Shown here: positions 22,788-34,477 of the stretch, one piece after another | Layout of the letters: each line of letters begins with the position of its first letter | Numbering within the stretch: the first letter of the stretch is position 1 | DNA from: Styela clava | Lineage: Eukaryota > Chordata > Ascidiacea > Stolidobranchia > Styelidae | Direction of reading: 5' to 3' | DNA: 64,000 bases | NCBI RefSeq assembly: GCF_964204865.1 | Contig: NC_135262.1 | Span: 12,152,001 to 12,216,000 of the forward strand | Made by a program: the position numbers and the translations under genes | Notes under the pieces: model-generated | Database searches by the model: none | Told to the model about the DNA's origin: nothing | Seen by the model: the letters and a program-made list of their open reading frames with translations, nothing else

Positions 22788-24966
22788 TGTTCAATGCAGA
22801 TAATAAAAAAGTTGAGGTTATTTTGGGACCGTTGGATGTCGAATATTCATGGAAAACCTCATGGTTTTTGCTACTCTGGTTCCAAGTGTTCAAAATACCG
22901 TTCTGGTAATATTTTTATGCAATCGCCGGGCCTATGAAAATTGGGGCCTCTTACGCACCCACTTAATCTACCTAACATATTTTGAACCAATACCTGGTTC
23001 CTCTAACGAAAATGTCACAATGGATCCAGGTGCGAATGATTTCGCTTCAGTTTATTTAATTTTGCGAAATGAGGCCGGGTAAACTCCTGGAGAATGATTG
23101 TCATGGAGAACAGTATAAATATTTTGAGCATTGCTTTTGTGATTCGAAGCAAAAATTACTAGCCGACGGGATTCGATGCGAAAATTATGTTTCCAATAAC
23201 GGGTACATCATCAGGCAGATCATTCTCACCATCGACAATCAGAAGGCTAGTAGAGTTACGGCTCAGATATAATATTCTGAAACCGGAGAGCGTACACCAG
23301 TCTCACGAAGGGTCAGGATTATAGGTCAAAACGAGGGTTTGCTGTGTGCATATTTTGATAAGATGGGTGTTAAAACCCTTCTACAGCCGGAACGCCCATA
23401 TGGGTGTACTTTTCTATAGTTTCTAAATTTCGGTACTTATAGGGTGAATATCGCTCTTAGCTGTTTATCGACGTAATGCCCTGATATGAGAGAAGCGATA
23501 AAACCTTCCAGCCGTGACGCAAAGTGCGAATCGTATAAATAGCCTGGATTTCAAAATCACCTGTCAGACGTCTAAAAAATGTGACTCCCTTCAGACAGGA
23601 AATACTCCTTTATAACGACTTATTATTGTTTTAGCATGTATTTTCAGTCATACTAACTATCCCTGACCATCCCTGGCGCTGTGTTGTTTTGATAAATATG
23701 ATTTCGAATGCTCCATAGTTGGCAGAGGTATGGAGATTTTTTGTATGTAAAAAAAACGTAAAATTAATGGTAATTTTAACGCGTAAATGCGCGTATGAGA
23801 TTGTTTACGCCGTTCTAGGCGCATTTCCGTCGAAAAAATTTAATTTTTTTGCATTGGGGGTGGTCTGTGCAGTAATAATAAGAGCTGTGACGTCATCAGT
23901 ATCGGTAATTTGACCTTGAACTTGACAATACTGTAAATACAATTGTGAATTTCAGAGTAATAACCATTTATGCTATAATAGTCGTTTTGGTATTGTTATG
24001 TTAGGAAAAACTTGACGAAAACGTTGAAGAAAAAATTAATTAATTAGGAATTAATTATTAACCCTCTACTGTACAGAGAATATCTCAAAGTCCAATTTTT
24101 TTTTTAGAAATTTTTGAAATTTTTTTGCAAAAATTTTTTTCGAGTGGTGTGTTTTAAAGATATATTGCTGAATAGAACTCTAGAAGACGCTTTTAAAAAC
24201 CCATGAGTGAAGTTTTAGGGCTTAATGGTTGACATAAAAAAATAAGTTTAAAAATACCCATGAAATGGGCAGGGCTTGAGGCTTAAAAAGAGTTAAAGGT
24301 ACTCACAAAGTGAGTAAAAAAACGAAACCAATGAAGTTACAACATACTTCCATGAAATATAATATATTTGATTTTATTTGCACTTGTTTAAACACTTTGT
24401 TTGCATCTTCTGTTTGTGTATGATTGTACCCAAAAGTTTCAGAAAAATGAGACGCTTTGTGAAAAGTTATTTTCTCTCTAAAATATGTTCCAAATGACCT
24501 TCTTGGCGTTGGAGGCAGACTTTCATCCGTTGCGCAAACTTGTCAATCACTCACCTAGTTTGCTGCTGCAGCGTACTTTCTGCTGTCAAGACACGTTGAC
24601 AGCAAAAATAATGTTAACTGGGACACAGCACCTCCGAAGGAAGTCTTATAGAGACCGCTACAATCCGTAAATTGCACGGCATTAGAAACCATTACCAAGC
24701 ATGGTTTAATCAATCCAGTCCATATTGGATTGAACACAAAAATGAAGGAGCTCAATGGCGAATATCGTACATAATGTGATTGGGCAAATAGAGGGGTGAA
24801 GTGATTGACAATTTTGCACAACAGATGCAATTCTGTCTCCAACGTCGATAAGGCAATTTGGATCATATTGTACAGAGAATATGACCCTTGTACAATGCGT
24901 CCAAGATTCCTGAAACTTTTGAGTACAATCATACACCAACAAAAGTTCAAGTGTAAAAGAAGATTA
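22788..24966. other. Intergenic, unresolved repeat-like sequence
   Basis: No gene recognised. 24059-24300 starts TTAACCCTC and ends near GAGTTAA, which loosely resembles piggyBac-type ends but is too weak to call. 24485-24990 has overlapping open frames on both strands without a recognised domain. Confidence 0.35.
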
Positions 24967-24974
24967 AATAACAT

Positions 24975-25595
24975 TAGGCTTATCATACGTCCCGCTTTAG
25001 GCGGGACAGTACCGTCCCGACAAGTCAGCCAAAAGTCCCGCTTTTGCGTTCAGCCATCCAGCATAATACACGAACATGTTCTCGTTACTGTTGTTGCTGT
25101 GTAGCGCAACGCTAGCCTACTTACTAAAGGTGAATGCGTTATTTTGTTTGTTTCGTTGTTTCCCGCTAACATTGCTAGCGAACGTATCACATGTGAAATC
25201 AATTCTAATTGGTCATGTTCGGACGTTCGCGTGAATGCAACATTGAACAACGTTTTTTTAAAGGTGTTATCTACAGAAGAGTATGCTTGGGCGAATAAGT
25301 AAATTTTCTATGGTTGAAAACGGCAGACTATTTCATTATTCTTTATTCCTTTTGCTGTACATAAAAAAATCTAAATTCGGATCATTTGTATCGTAAGCGT
25401 CTATTCCTTTATATTTTCCGGACTGAACCCGATATTTAGAGTTTTAGACATAGAATATGCGCATAAACTCTCGATGACAATATGATCAATGAAGACATCC
25501 GGGAGGGCTTAAATGTAGGCCTACGTAGTAAAATCGGAAACTGTTAGGTTACAGGAGGCGTCCCGCTTTAAAGTCAAAAAAATATGGTAACCCTA
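24975..25595. mobile_element. Non-autonomous hAT-type element, GTCCCG family
   Basis: The right end, read inversely, is TAGGGTTACCATATTTTTTTG..AAAGCGGGACG. The left end is the worn TAGGCTTATCATACGTCCCGC followed by GGCGGGAC. Flanks AATAACAT (24967-24974) and AATAATAT (25596-25603) match at 7 of 8 bases. It is 621 bp with no coding content. Confidence 0.75.
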
Positions 25596-25729
25596 AATAA
25601 TATACTCCATTTACGGTACATTGAAGTGATTGGGAAATTTATGGGTTCCGTTTTTCTGGACTTACCCTGTGTAATACATAACATGAGCAATCTCACTTTG
25701 TGGCTTGGAATATTCCGACCCATTCTCTA

Positions 25730-26290
25730 AAATTAACACTTGTACTTCTCGTATACTAATGAGGCGATTCCATGGGACCTTTCCCCGAGCATCGACTTCC
25801 TTGTATACTTTGTGACATTGGCCAATCAGCAAGATGCAAGAAGTGACGTAACAATGGCCCTTTTTCGCATCCGCTCAGACACTTTTCTTACTCAGACAGA
25901 TTTTCAAGCGTGGTCGTAAACATTACCTCGTTTTCGCGTTTTTGAACTCTATTCGTTAGTTTTCAGTTGTGTTCCGGAAACCTAAATATGAATCAGATAA
26001 TTCAATGATCACTCTGTCTTCCTAGGAGTTTTAATATAATTGCAGTAATAAAAATTAGTGTAGAAATACCTGTGATAGACTAGGCTAAAATGCGTTACCG
26101 GTACTTTTACAAAGTAGATTGTTGTATGCGGTGAATCATAATGATGGTTTGAAACACATATCCAATTTTACAGGCGCCGACTCGCAAAAGCACTCTTAAA
26201 ATAGCCCCGACATTTTTTGCAATGGTAAATAAAGTAAAAGCATGGGAAATTTTTTTAGGGGGTCGAAGGTCTGGGAAAGGTCTAATGCAG
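25730..26290 (+). repeat. Repeat family R, single plus-orientation copy
   Basis: Runs from GGGACCTTTCCCCGAGCATCG through CAATCAGCAAGATGCAAG, GTCGTAAACATTACCTCG, TGATAGACTAGGCTAAAA and TACAGGCGCCGACTCGCAAA. The same blocks in the same order occur at 28870-30760 and, inverted and direct, at 32640-33470. It supplies an empty site for the hAT element at 29249. No open frame is shared between copies. Confidence 0.75.
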
Positions 26291-27033
26291 ACTAAATTTT
26301 TAATCGAAATAGAGAATATACGATTGAATCCTAAATGTCACGTTATTGGCATGCGATAACGACAGTCGACTTAAAAGTATGTTTGTCCGCGCATTTCTTT
26401 GCATTAACGCGTTACGCATTCGTCCTCAAAAAAAGATCATTTCTGGCATCACAAATCACAAGTACGCGAACAAAAATAGACAAATGTTTGAAATATAAAT
26501 ACAGTAAGCGGCAGCTACCCTTAGCATCCGGCTTCGACGTTCTGTAGCACATGCTATGAACAGCACAGGGTTAATGAAACCATGAGCAATCAACCGTATC
26601 AGTAAATATATCCGTCGCTCTTTTAATAAGCTGACTTGTCTCGCATAGTCGTATTAGCAGCAAAATTTACAAAGTCAGTTCTTTTTGGTGTACTATAACA
26701 AGAATATTGTCATCTCAGCCTCAGAACTGCGATTTATTTATTTTTCACGTTATACTTGAGTGATTCTTAGGTTTGATCGGGGTCGAGTTGAGGTGAAAAT
26801 GCCAAAAAGTGAAGATATTTTGTAATTCGTAGAAGGGTAAATTACGCCGAGTCATTATGTGTATTTTCTAAGTTAGCGGGTAAATATATGCGTGCTTCTA
26901 TCTCCATCAGCGAAGCAAGTTTGTGATTGAATATGTATAGCTAAAATCCTTTTAGATATTCTAGGTGTGTACCTTTATACACGAAATAAAAGTACTTACA
27001 GATAAAATTGCGTATAGGTATCTTTCATATACC
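26291..27033. other. Upstream region of the SDR gene
   Basis: No separate gene recognised. Contains the 5' flank of the SDR. A possible acceptor (GTATAG, about 27012-27017) lies shortly before its ATG. Confidence 0.4.
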
Positions 27034-27795
27034 ATGTCGCTTGCAAGACTTGTAGGAAAAAGCACACTTGTAACCGGAGGCGGAAGTGGAATAGGAAGAG
27101 CAATTTGTCAGGTGTTTGCAAGAGAAGGTGCAAGTGTAGCAGTAATTGACATCAACCGTGACGCTGTATCTGAGACTCTCGATCAACTGCCGAGGAACCA
27201 TGGCAACTTACATTGCGCCATTGAAGCTGATGTGACCTCATCCGGAAGAGTCAAACACGTTTTTGCAGAAGCAAAAGATAAGCTGTCCAAAACAAGCACC
27301 ATCCTAGTCAACAACGCAGGTATTATTCGTGGCGATCTACTACTGGATATGAAAGATGATGATTTTGATGACGTCATCAGAATAAATTTGAGAGGATCGT
27401 TTCTTATGGCTAGAGAATTTTTGAGATCATTGAAAGATGCAACTGATATTAAAGGCTCCTTGGTGAATATAGCAAGTATCGCAGGAATAACAGGATATTT
27501 CGGGAATGCGGATTATTGTGCTTCAAAACATGGAGTAGTTGGATTGACAAAAAGTATCGCATTGGAATATCCGAAACATAAAGTACGGTGTAATGCCGTG
27601 CTACCGGGTATAACCGACACACCAATGGCACAATCATTCGATCCAAAGAAAATAGAACAAGGCGTGAGACAAATACCGATGCGAAGATTGGCAAAACCCG
27701 AAGAAATTGCAAATGCTTGTTTATTTTTCGCATCAGATGAAAGTTCATACGTCAATGGAGCATGCTTAGAAGTAACGGGAGGACTTAATGTTTAA
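27034..27795 (+). CDS. HSD17B8: HSD17B8-like short-chain dehydrogenase (3-ketoacyl/17-beta-hydroxysteroid)
   Basis: A 253-aa classical SDR in one exon. The start at 27034 is chosen because an in-frame upstream ATG at 26965 adds 23 residues with no SDR similarity, while 27034 gives the usual short N-terminus. Visible motifs: TGGGSGIG cofactor loop (14-21), acidic Asp39 after the second strand (NAD preference), NNAG (93-96), Asn118, catalytic Ser148 and Y161-x3-K165, and the C-terminal EVTGG. The order and the 'RCNAVLPGITDTPM' block resemble HSD17B8, which in animals pairs with CBR4 as the mitochondrial 3-ketoacyl-ACP reductase (NADH, type II fatty acid synthesis) and also oxidises oestradiol. 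Close SDR relatives such as FabG-like reductases remain possible. It stands alone; no signal peptide is obvious. Confidence 0.85.
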   Translation: MSLARLVGKSTLVTGGGSGIGRAICQVFAREGASVAVIDINRDAVSETLDQLPRNHGNLHCAIEADVTSSGRVKHVFAEAKDKLSKTSTILVNNAGIIRGDLLLDMKDDDFDDVIRINLRGSFLMAREFLRSLKDATDIKGSLVNIASIAGITGYFGNADYCASKHGVVGLTKSIALEYPKHKVRCNAVLPGITDTPMAQSFDPKKIEQGVRQIPMRRLAKPEEIANACLFFASDESSYVNGACLEVTGGLNV

Positions 27796-28109
27796 CAAAA
27801 GCTTATAGTTTTGCTTTTTATGTAATTAATTTTGTGTTATGCAATATAAAGTGCTGCAATAATTTAAATACGGAATGAAAAAAAACGAGATTACATGCTT
27901 ATTTATAATAATCCAATTATTCATCATTTTGAAATATATATCTGTAGCCGATGTGTTAGTAGAGAGTCGTTAACTTCGCACACGATGTAGTTGTCTTCGG
28001 CTCCCTTGTTCTCAGATAATGTTGTTTTGTCGAATACAGACCAGGGCATTGTTTGCTACACAAGGTAAATTTCTTGGAAATATTGATGCGCAGGGTGCTA
28101 CTCAATAGC
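27796..28109. other. 3' flank of the SDR gene
   Basis: Short AT-rich 3' region. A TATAAA-like tract and an A-rich stretch near 27880 may mark the transcript end. No other feature. Confidence 0.4.
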
Positions 28110-28229
28110 ACATTTTCTAGTGCTTCCGAAGTATTCGTACCAAGATGGCGCACTGAACATAGTATGTGTAGCGTAGCATGTTAGGGTTCAGGTTGTGCTT
28201 CATCTTGGTACGAATACTTCCGAAGCGCC
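28110..28229. mobile_element. Palindromic MITE, copy 2
   Basis: Arms GAAGTATTCGTACCAAGATG and the inverse CATCTTGGTACGAATACTTC face each other around a loop with CATAGTATGTGTAG. It belongs to the same family as 21537-21665 (shared ACCAAGATGGCGCAC) but its outer arm differs. Confidence 0.72.
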
Positions 28230-28869
28230 CATTTTTGTGGTATACAAATGCATTTGTACAGAATTACCGGCCAAACTATTAAAATAGTAAAACTGACGGG
28301 GCGAAATGTTTGAGCTCATGTAACATTAAAGCAGGATGAGCATTGAGCAGACGATTGTTGCTTTCAAGATAATGTGGAAAAATATATTTTGTTTCACGGA
28401 GCATCTCTTGATTTAAGGATTCTTCATGAATGGGGTTGAATGAATTCAAACGAATTGCTGATCTTACTGGATGCACGTAAAATGACGAACACTGCACACC
28501 GAAACCAAATTAAATTTCGGTCTGTTTTACAATTCGCAGTATTTCATTGCCAACGAGGTCTCTAAAATTAGCTGGATGTTGAATGGATAAACATAGATAC
28601 ACCATGTTGGTTGTTTTATTTGAATGTTAAAAGATGCATGGTGACCTGACCTGGTGACAATTTTCGATGTCGCTGAATAAACATTTTCGGGTAAAGGTAT
28701 TTCGGAATTTATTTGTATAAAAACTGTTGGGGAAATATTGGTGCAACATTGATTTTCCGGGGAGAGTTGCGTCGCCGTTGCACACGCTAGACTCCAGCGA
28801 TATATCATTTTATGATTGAACGTTGACTTGAACGCGACGATTCCTTGTTTATATTTATTTGTTGGAGAT
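28230..28869. other. No gene recognised
   Basis: Two minus-strand open frames (28874-28527, 115 codons; 28497-28279, 72 codons) lie here. Neither shows a recognisable domain or matching splice sites, and both abut the repeat cluster. Confidence 0.35.
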
Positions 28870-30760
28870 ATCAACAGTGACGTAACAAATTATATTTTCG
28901 CTGCAGCTCAGACATCTTTTTCACTAGGATAGATGGAATCGGATGTTTCCCAGAGCATCGAGTTCTTGTTTTCTCCCGTAACAGGAGCTAACTAACATGA
29001 AGAAGTGACGTAACAATAGACGTTTTAGTAGCCGCTCATACACTTTTGACACTCAGACCATCGATTTTCAGGCATGGTTGTAAACATTACTTCGTTTTCA
29101 TGTTCTTGCATGCTATTTGTTAGTTTTTAGTTTCGTTTCGCGAGTTTAAGTATGAATCAAATAATTCAATGATCATTTTGTCTTCGGAGAAGTTTTACTT
29201 TAATTGCAGTAATCAAAAATTAGTCTAGAAATAGCTGTGATAGACTAGCAGGGGTTCTCAAACTTTTGGTGTTGCGGAGCCCTTGAAAGGTTGAATATTA
29301 TTTACGGAGCCCCAAAATAAATGTTAAAATTGTTACTTTCAGATTAATATTCCTGAGCAAGTTAAAAGTACTTTACTCATTTTAAATGCTGAACCTTTTT
29401 TAATATAGGGTTAACACAAGTCATAAATAAATCTAAATTTCAAACACAAATTATATATACTAAAGCTGTAAATTTGACACTTGACAAACATATTTATAAA
29501 TTAGGGGGCAAATCTTTTCCCTTTTGACATTTTTGAAAGACCTAAAAAGCCGCTAATAACGTGTGCGATTTCATTTTGTTACAATCGCCGATTTTTTTCG
29601 TCAGCATGGCCTGTTTTTGAATCTTTATGCATCTTTACGCCGGTGTGTATTCTCCCTAAATCAAAAATTTCCCTCGGCATATACATTTATTGTTACACAA
29701 TGACGACGTTAATTGCTTTTTTGTTCTCGTGGGGAATTATGAGTTCATTGTGAAAAACATGTTACCACATTATAGTCATCGGCGACAAAATGCTAAAAAT
29801 AATAATTAATAAAGAGGTAAATCCGCAACTCAAATTTCTTGATTGAAAAACGGCATTCTAAAATATTAAAACTGAATCTTAAAATGGAAGATCATACGTT
29901 TGGTTTCAGCAGACTCTCTTCAGATTGAAAACGCTTTAATAGAGATTGTAAATCACAAAATTTGGTGTTATGTTAGGTTTTCATCGTAGTAAACACAGTC
30001 AATTATGCGCGCGATGTACCTTTTTTTCCCATTTTGAAACTACCGACGGAGCCGCACGTAATCAATTGTGCGCGCGATCCGCGATGTACCTTTTTTCATT
30101 CTGAAACTACCGACGGAGCCGAATGCAATAAAATAAATTTCGATTGTTCGTATTTTGCCCATACATTGTGATTTTTTAATCGGCGATATCTTGCTTAAAC
30201 ATAATTTCAAGTGCGAAAGAACAAATCAAGTTTGACAAATCCCAAGATCGCAAAAATACGACTCCAATTTATTTATAGTTGGCAGTTTATCACATATATA
30301 TTTTATGTTATTTTGAAATAGTATTCTTTAAATCAGCCTTAAATAATGTCATCAAGCTGTTATTGCTTCTTTGAACAGTTACAAAATTGGTCAGTATTTT
30401 GAAAAGTAATCGAATATCTCGCGGAGCCCCTGGGTTTCTCTCGCGGAGCCCTGGGGCTCCGTACGGAGCACTTTGAGAACCTATGGACTAGGCTAAACTT
30501 TTGTACTGGTACTTTTGGATAACAGGTTGTTGAATGCTTTGAATCCAAATGATGGTTTGAAACATACAAGAGAGCTATGCTCAATTGCAGTAATCAAAAA
30601 TTAGTCTAGAAATAGCTGTGATAGACTAGGCTAAACTTTTGTACTGGTACTTTTGGATAACAGGTTATTGAATGCTTTGAATCCAAATGATGGTTTGAAA
30701 CATACAAGAGAGCTATGCTCAAATATATGGACACGTAGCACCACATAATAAAAGTAATAG
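28870..30760 (+). repeat. Repeat family R copy, locally duplicated and split by a hAT element
   Basis: Follows the same block order as 25730-26290. A 138-bp internal segment starting AATTGCAGTAATCAAAAATT is tandemly duplicated. The first copy (29202-29248 plus 30492-30582) is interrupted by a hAT element; the second (30583-30720) is intact and nearly identical. Confidence 0.8.
29249..30483. mobile_element. Non-autonomous hAT-type element, 1.2 kb
   Basis: The left end CAGGGGTTCTCAAAC and the right end CTTTGAGAACC are inverted, with repeated GCGGAGCCC next to both ends. Flanks TAGACTAG (29241-29248) and TGGACTAG (30484-30491) match at 7 of 8 bases. The unoccupied target TAGACTAGGCTAAA is visible in the neighbouring tandem copy and at 26085. 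An internal GCGCGCGATGTACC segment is repeated (30006 and 30072). No transposase frame. Confidence 0.85.
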
Positions 30761-32639
30761 ACGTCTAGCAAAAAATATAATTTTTACTCACTAAAAATTT
30801 CAAAGAAATTGGTCCAGTGATCAAAGAAAAAGGCGATTTCTTCAAAACGTGTCAAAGAACAACATGAACAACAACAACATAATATTGAAACGATCGTTAT
30901 GTCCACTAAGTGTCCAATAAACCAGCTCATAGGCGTCAATTCGCGGAACCACTCTCAAAATTAGCATCATTTATTTTGCGCTGGCAAAGTATAGGAAAAC
31001 TTTAGTCGTGGTCAAAGGTCGGGGAAACATCGATTGCAAACGCATAACTCCATAATCAGCATAATACACGATAAAATAACTGATAGAAACAAAATAAATA
31101 AAACTGATTATAGAATCGGGAGAGCAAACAAAACCTCAAGTAAGGTTTAAGGCAGGGGTCGGCAAACTACGGCCGGCGGGCCAGATTCGGCCCGCGGAAC
31201 AATATAATCCGGCCCGCGAAGTTTCACTGAATTATAATAACAAAATAACTGTATTGACGAATATATTCTTTACGTAACAGAATTTTTTGAGACACTTAAT
31301 TATATTATAACCTAACAGGTAACAAGTATATAATTCACAATCACTCCTTTAATGAGCCTATAATTGATCATAATTAGACAAATGGCAACAGAACGTAAAA
31401 AAGTTGATGCTGAGTGTAAATGGTTTAACGGTGCAGAAAATATTTAAATGATCAGTCTTCGCGCGATGCTTGAAATTTAACTGAAATCTATGTGAAAAAA
31501 TGTGATTCATTGGTCATTCCCTTGGGTTTTAACTTTCTAAAAATATGTGCGGCCCGCCAATGACTTGCAACCTTCAATTTTGGCCGGCGAACGACAAAAG
31601 TTTGCCGACCCCTGGTTAAAGCGTACAGGACAGGTAATATATGGAAAAGTATTGTGAAAAGAAATAGTACGTGTTCGCTCACCCCAAAGTATTGAAACTA
31701 ATTAAAGCACGCATGCACACACACACACACAATCACGGAGACATAACAAGATCAAAAGGAAAAAAAAAGCGAGACATAAAATCAATTATTTAGTAAAAAT
31801 GGAAGAAGAATATTGAAACAAACAAGAGAGCTATGCTCAAATATATGGACACGTATACCGATTCCCAGAAAAGCACCAACATTTAAAGACATTAGTTATA
31901 ACAGTGAATGCAAGCCCCGTATTTACGAGTGGGTTCAGTGTCACCGCGCTGTAGAAGTTCCTGTCTTGTGACAGCGTTAATTGAAATTGCAAGATGGTCC
32001 GACTCACAACTGTAGTAACACCAACGATCACCACCAACGAGTCACTACTGTAATATAACATCAAGAACGTCACTATTCACCATTCCTCGGATCTTAGCAA
32101 AGCAAAGATTTCGTTACGAACCACCGACGTTCAATGGCATGTGATCAAAAGAACATGAAAAGGAGTGCCAGCATACACGTCACAAGGTCTCGCTATTTTT
32201 AAATCTGGCACATAAAAAAACGAATTTCTTGGAGTCCACAGAAATTTTCGAAATAAGTAAAAGTAATAGCCTTCTGGCGAAAAAATCAATCTTCAACCAC
32301 TAAAAATTTCAAAGCAATTGGTCCAATATTCAAAGAGAAAAGCGATTTTATCATGACGAAGAAGAAGAATATGAACAAGAACATGATATTGAAACGGTCG
32401 TTATGTCCACTATCGTGTCCAATAAAACCAGAGAGCCGTGTTCAAATATATGTCCACGTAGCGCCACATAGTGGCAAATTTTGATGGTGTTGTAGCACAC
32501 AAAAAACGATAAACAGCCTTCTAGCGAAAAATATAATCTTTACTCACTGAAAATTACAAAGCAATTGGTCCAGTAATCAAGGAGAAAAGCGATTTTTTGT
32601 TAAGGAGAAAAGCGAGAAAAACGAGGAACTTTTCTATAC
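30761..32639. repeat. Rearranged fragments of repeat family R
   Basis: Blocks such as AGAGAGCTATGCTCAAATAT (30709 and 31827), TTGGTCCAGT.ATCAA (30811, 32567), GAAACG.TCGTTATGTCCAC (30887, 32393) and GCCTTCTAGCGAAAAATATAA recur in this span in mixed order. This shows a scrambled cluster. An AC dinucleotide run lies near 31715. No gene recognised. Confidence 0.6.
31153..31614. mobile_element. Short non-autonomous hAT-type element
   Basis: The termini CAGGGGTCGGCAAACT and AGTTTGCCGACCCCTG are exact inverse copies (the right end is at 31599-31614), with CGGCCCGCGG-like subterminal motifs. Flanks GTTTAAGG and GTTAAAGC match at 6 of 8 bases, a worn target duplication. It is 462 bp and noncoding. 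Confidence 0.85.
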
Positions 32640-33470
32640 TTCACAATTGTAAAATTTTCGGTGCTTATTTTAATAATAGTTTCGTGAGTTGGCGCCTGTG
32701 AAATTGGGTATTTGTTTCAAACCATCATTCTGATTCATAGCATTCAACAATCTCTTTTTTAAAAGTACCGATAACGAATTTTAGCCTAGTCTATCACAGC
32801 TATTTCTACACTAATTTTTGATCACTGCAATTAAACTGAAACTTCTAGGAAGACGAAGTGATCATTAAATTATTTGATTTATATTTAAATGTCCAAAACA
32901 CATCTGAAAACTAATGAACAAAATTCTGAAATGCGAAAATGAGGCATTGTTCACGACCACGCTTGGAAATCTGTTTGAGTGAGAAAAGCATCTGAGCGGA
33001 TGCAAAAAGGGAGCATTGTTACGTCACTATTTGCATCTTGCTGATTGGCCAATGTCACGAAGTAAACAAGGAAATTGATGCTTGAGGAAACATCCATTGA
33101 ATACCGAATGGACCTTCCCCCGAGCATCGACTTCCTTGTATACTTCGTGACATTGACCAATCAGCAAGCTGCAAAACGTGACGTAACAATGCTCCCTTTT
33201 CGCATCTGCTCGGACACTGTTCTCACTCGAACAGATTTTTGAGCGTGGTCGTAAACATTACCTCGTTTTCGCGTTTTTGAACTATATTCGTTAGTTTTTA
33301 GTTGTGTTTCGGAAACTTAAATATAAATCAGATGAACAGATTGTTGTATGCAAACACATACCCCATTTTACAGGCGCCAACTCGCAAAAGCACTCCTAAA
33401 ATAGCCCCGAAAATTTTGCAATGGTGAAGTATAGGAAAAAATTTGCGGGTGTCAAAGGTCGAGAAAAGGC
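32640..33470. repeat. Inverted dimer of repeat family R (foldback-like)
   Basis: The left arm (about 32640-33090) is the reverse complement of the family; the right arm (about 33100-33470) is direct. Matching landmarks include GAGTTGGCGCCTGTGAAAT against TTTACAGGCGCCAACTC, and GATTGGCCAATGTCACGAAG against CTTCGTGACATTGACCAATC. The right arm lacks about 170 bp present in the left arm (the TGATAGACTAGG block). Both arms hold GTGACGTAACAATG. The short open frame at 32951-33160 is a by-product of the palindrome. Confidence 0.8.
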
Positions 33471-34477
33471 CCATTAACTAACAGGAATTATTAGATGTGT
33501 ACCGACTACCGGTATAAAAGTATTCCTCGAAAGATATCGTCAAGCTGATTATAGTCAGAGTCACCTAATGCCAAATTGCCCAATCAGAATTGTCAAGTTG
33601 GATGAATGAAAATGTGGATAGACCTAGTTCACTCTATAGTAGTGATATGATAGCATAAAAGTCATATTGGGGATGGCTAAATAGGTTGATGGGTGTCAAA
33701 TTAGGAATGACAAAATACTGAAATAGGGTCGATGAGTCAAAATCTCAATGGTTGCAAAAGGGATGGCGAACTACGTTCGATGCGTTTCAAAATAGAGATG
33801 GCAAAATGCGGGTAGCCCAAACTGCTGGCAGATGCATGGACTTTGCAGCTTTGGTATGCAGAAAGACGTACCGGTACCGTACGGTTTTGTAGTTGAACTG
33901 TGAACGAACAACCCATACCGGTACCGGTACCAGTAGTTTTGCACTTTCACTAAATTTTATCGCTTCAGTTGTAACCTTTCAAGAATTTAGAGACATACGG
34001 TAGGCTACTCGTACCGTTATTATTTCCTTGTTAGACTTGCTTAAGGGTGCCGCTGCTCAATAACCAAATTTGGTTTCTTGTGGCTCCCCTCACCCTGAAA
34101 TGCCTTTTTATTTATTTATTGCAATTTGTATATCAAGTGTGCATTTAGTATGGTGAGAAAATAAACTACTGATTACCGTGGGTTTACCGGTAATGCTATA
34201 ATAAAATAGAGCTGTAGAGAGTGAAATGTCAATAGCAACAAAATATTTGGGCTGTTATCAGGACGAGAGGCTACGGTGTTGGTTATATGATAAAGTCGTC
34301 TCATCGGTTTTTCTCTCTGAATTTTAACTTCTAGCTTTCTTTATCACGATCTTTGTTCCTGGAAAGACATCATGATTATTGCTTTTTTGTGCAGCAGTAG
34401 GTAGCCTAGTTCAGGAAATTTGTATTTTACAATTTGGGTCTCTTATATTGCAGTGTGTTGATATTTAAACCTTAAAC
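33471..34477. other. Intergenic with weak short repeats
   Basis: 33665-33810 contains a worn repeat of about 46 bp (GGGATGGC.AA.TA.GTT.GATG). 33870-33940 is rich in GGTACCGGTAC palindromes. The 5' flank of POP4 follows; no other gene. Confidence 0.45.

Noticed and set aside
24059-24300. Possible piggyBac-like MITE (TTAACCCTC start)
   Set aside because: The right end matches poorly and TTAA is frequent in this AT-rich DNA.
24555-24986. 143-codon minus-strand frame
   Set aside because: Frames on both strands overlap here, and the hydrophobic stretches arise from AT-rich sequence; no family seen.
28527-28874. 115-codon minus-strand frame next to repeat family R
   Set aside because: No recognised domain and it runs into repeat sequence; kept only as a note.
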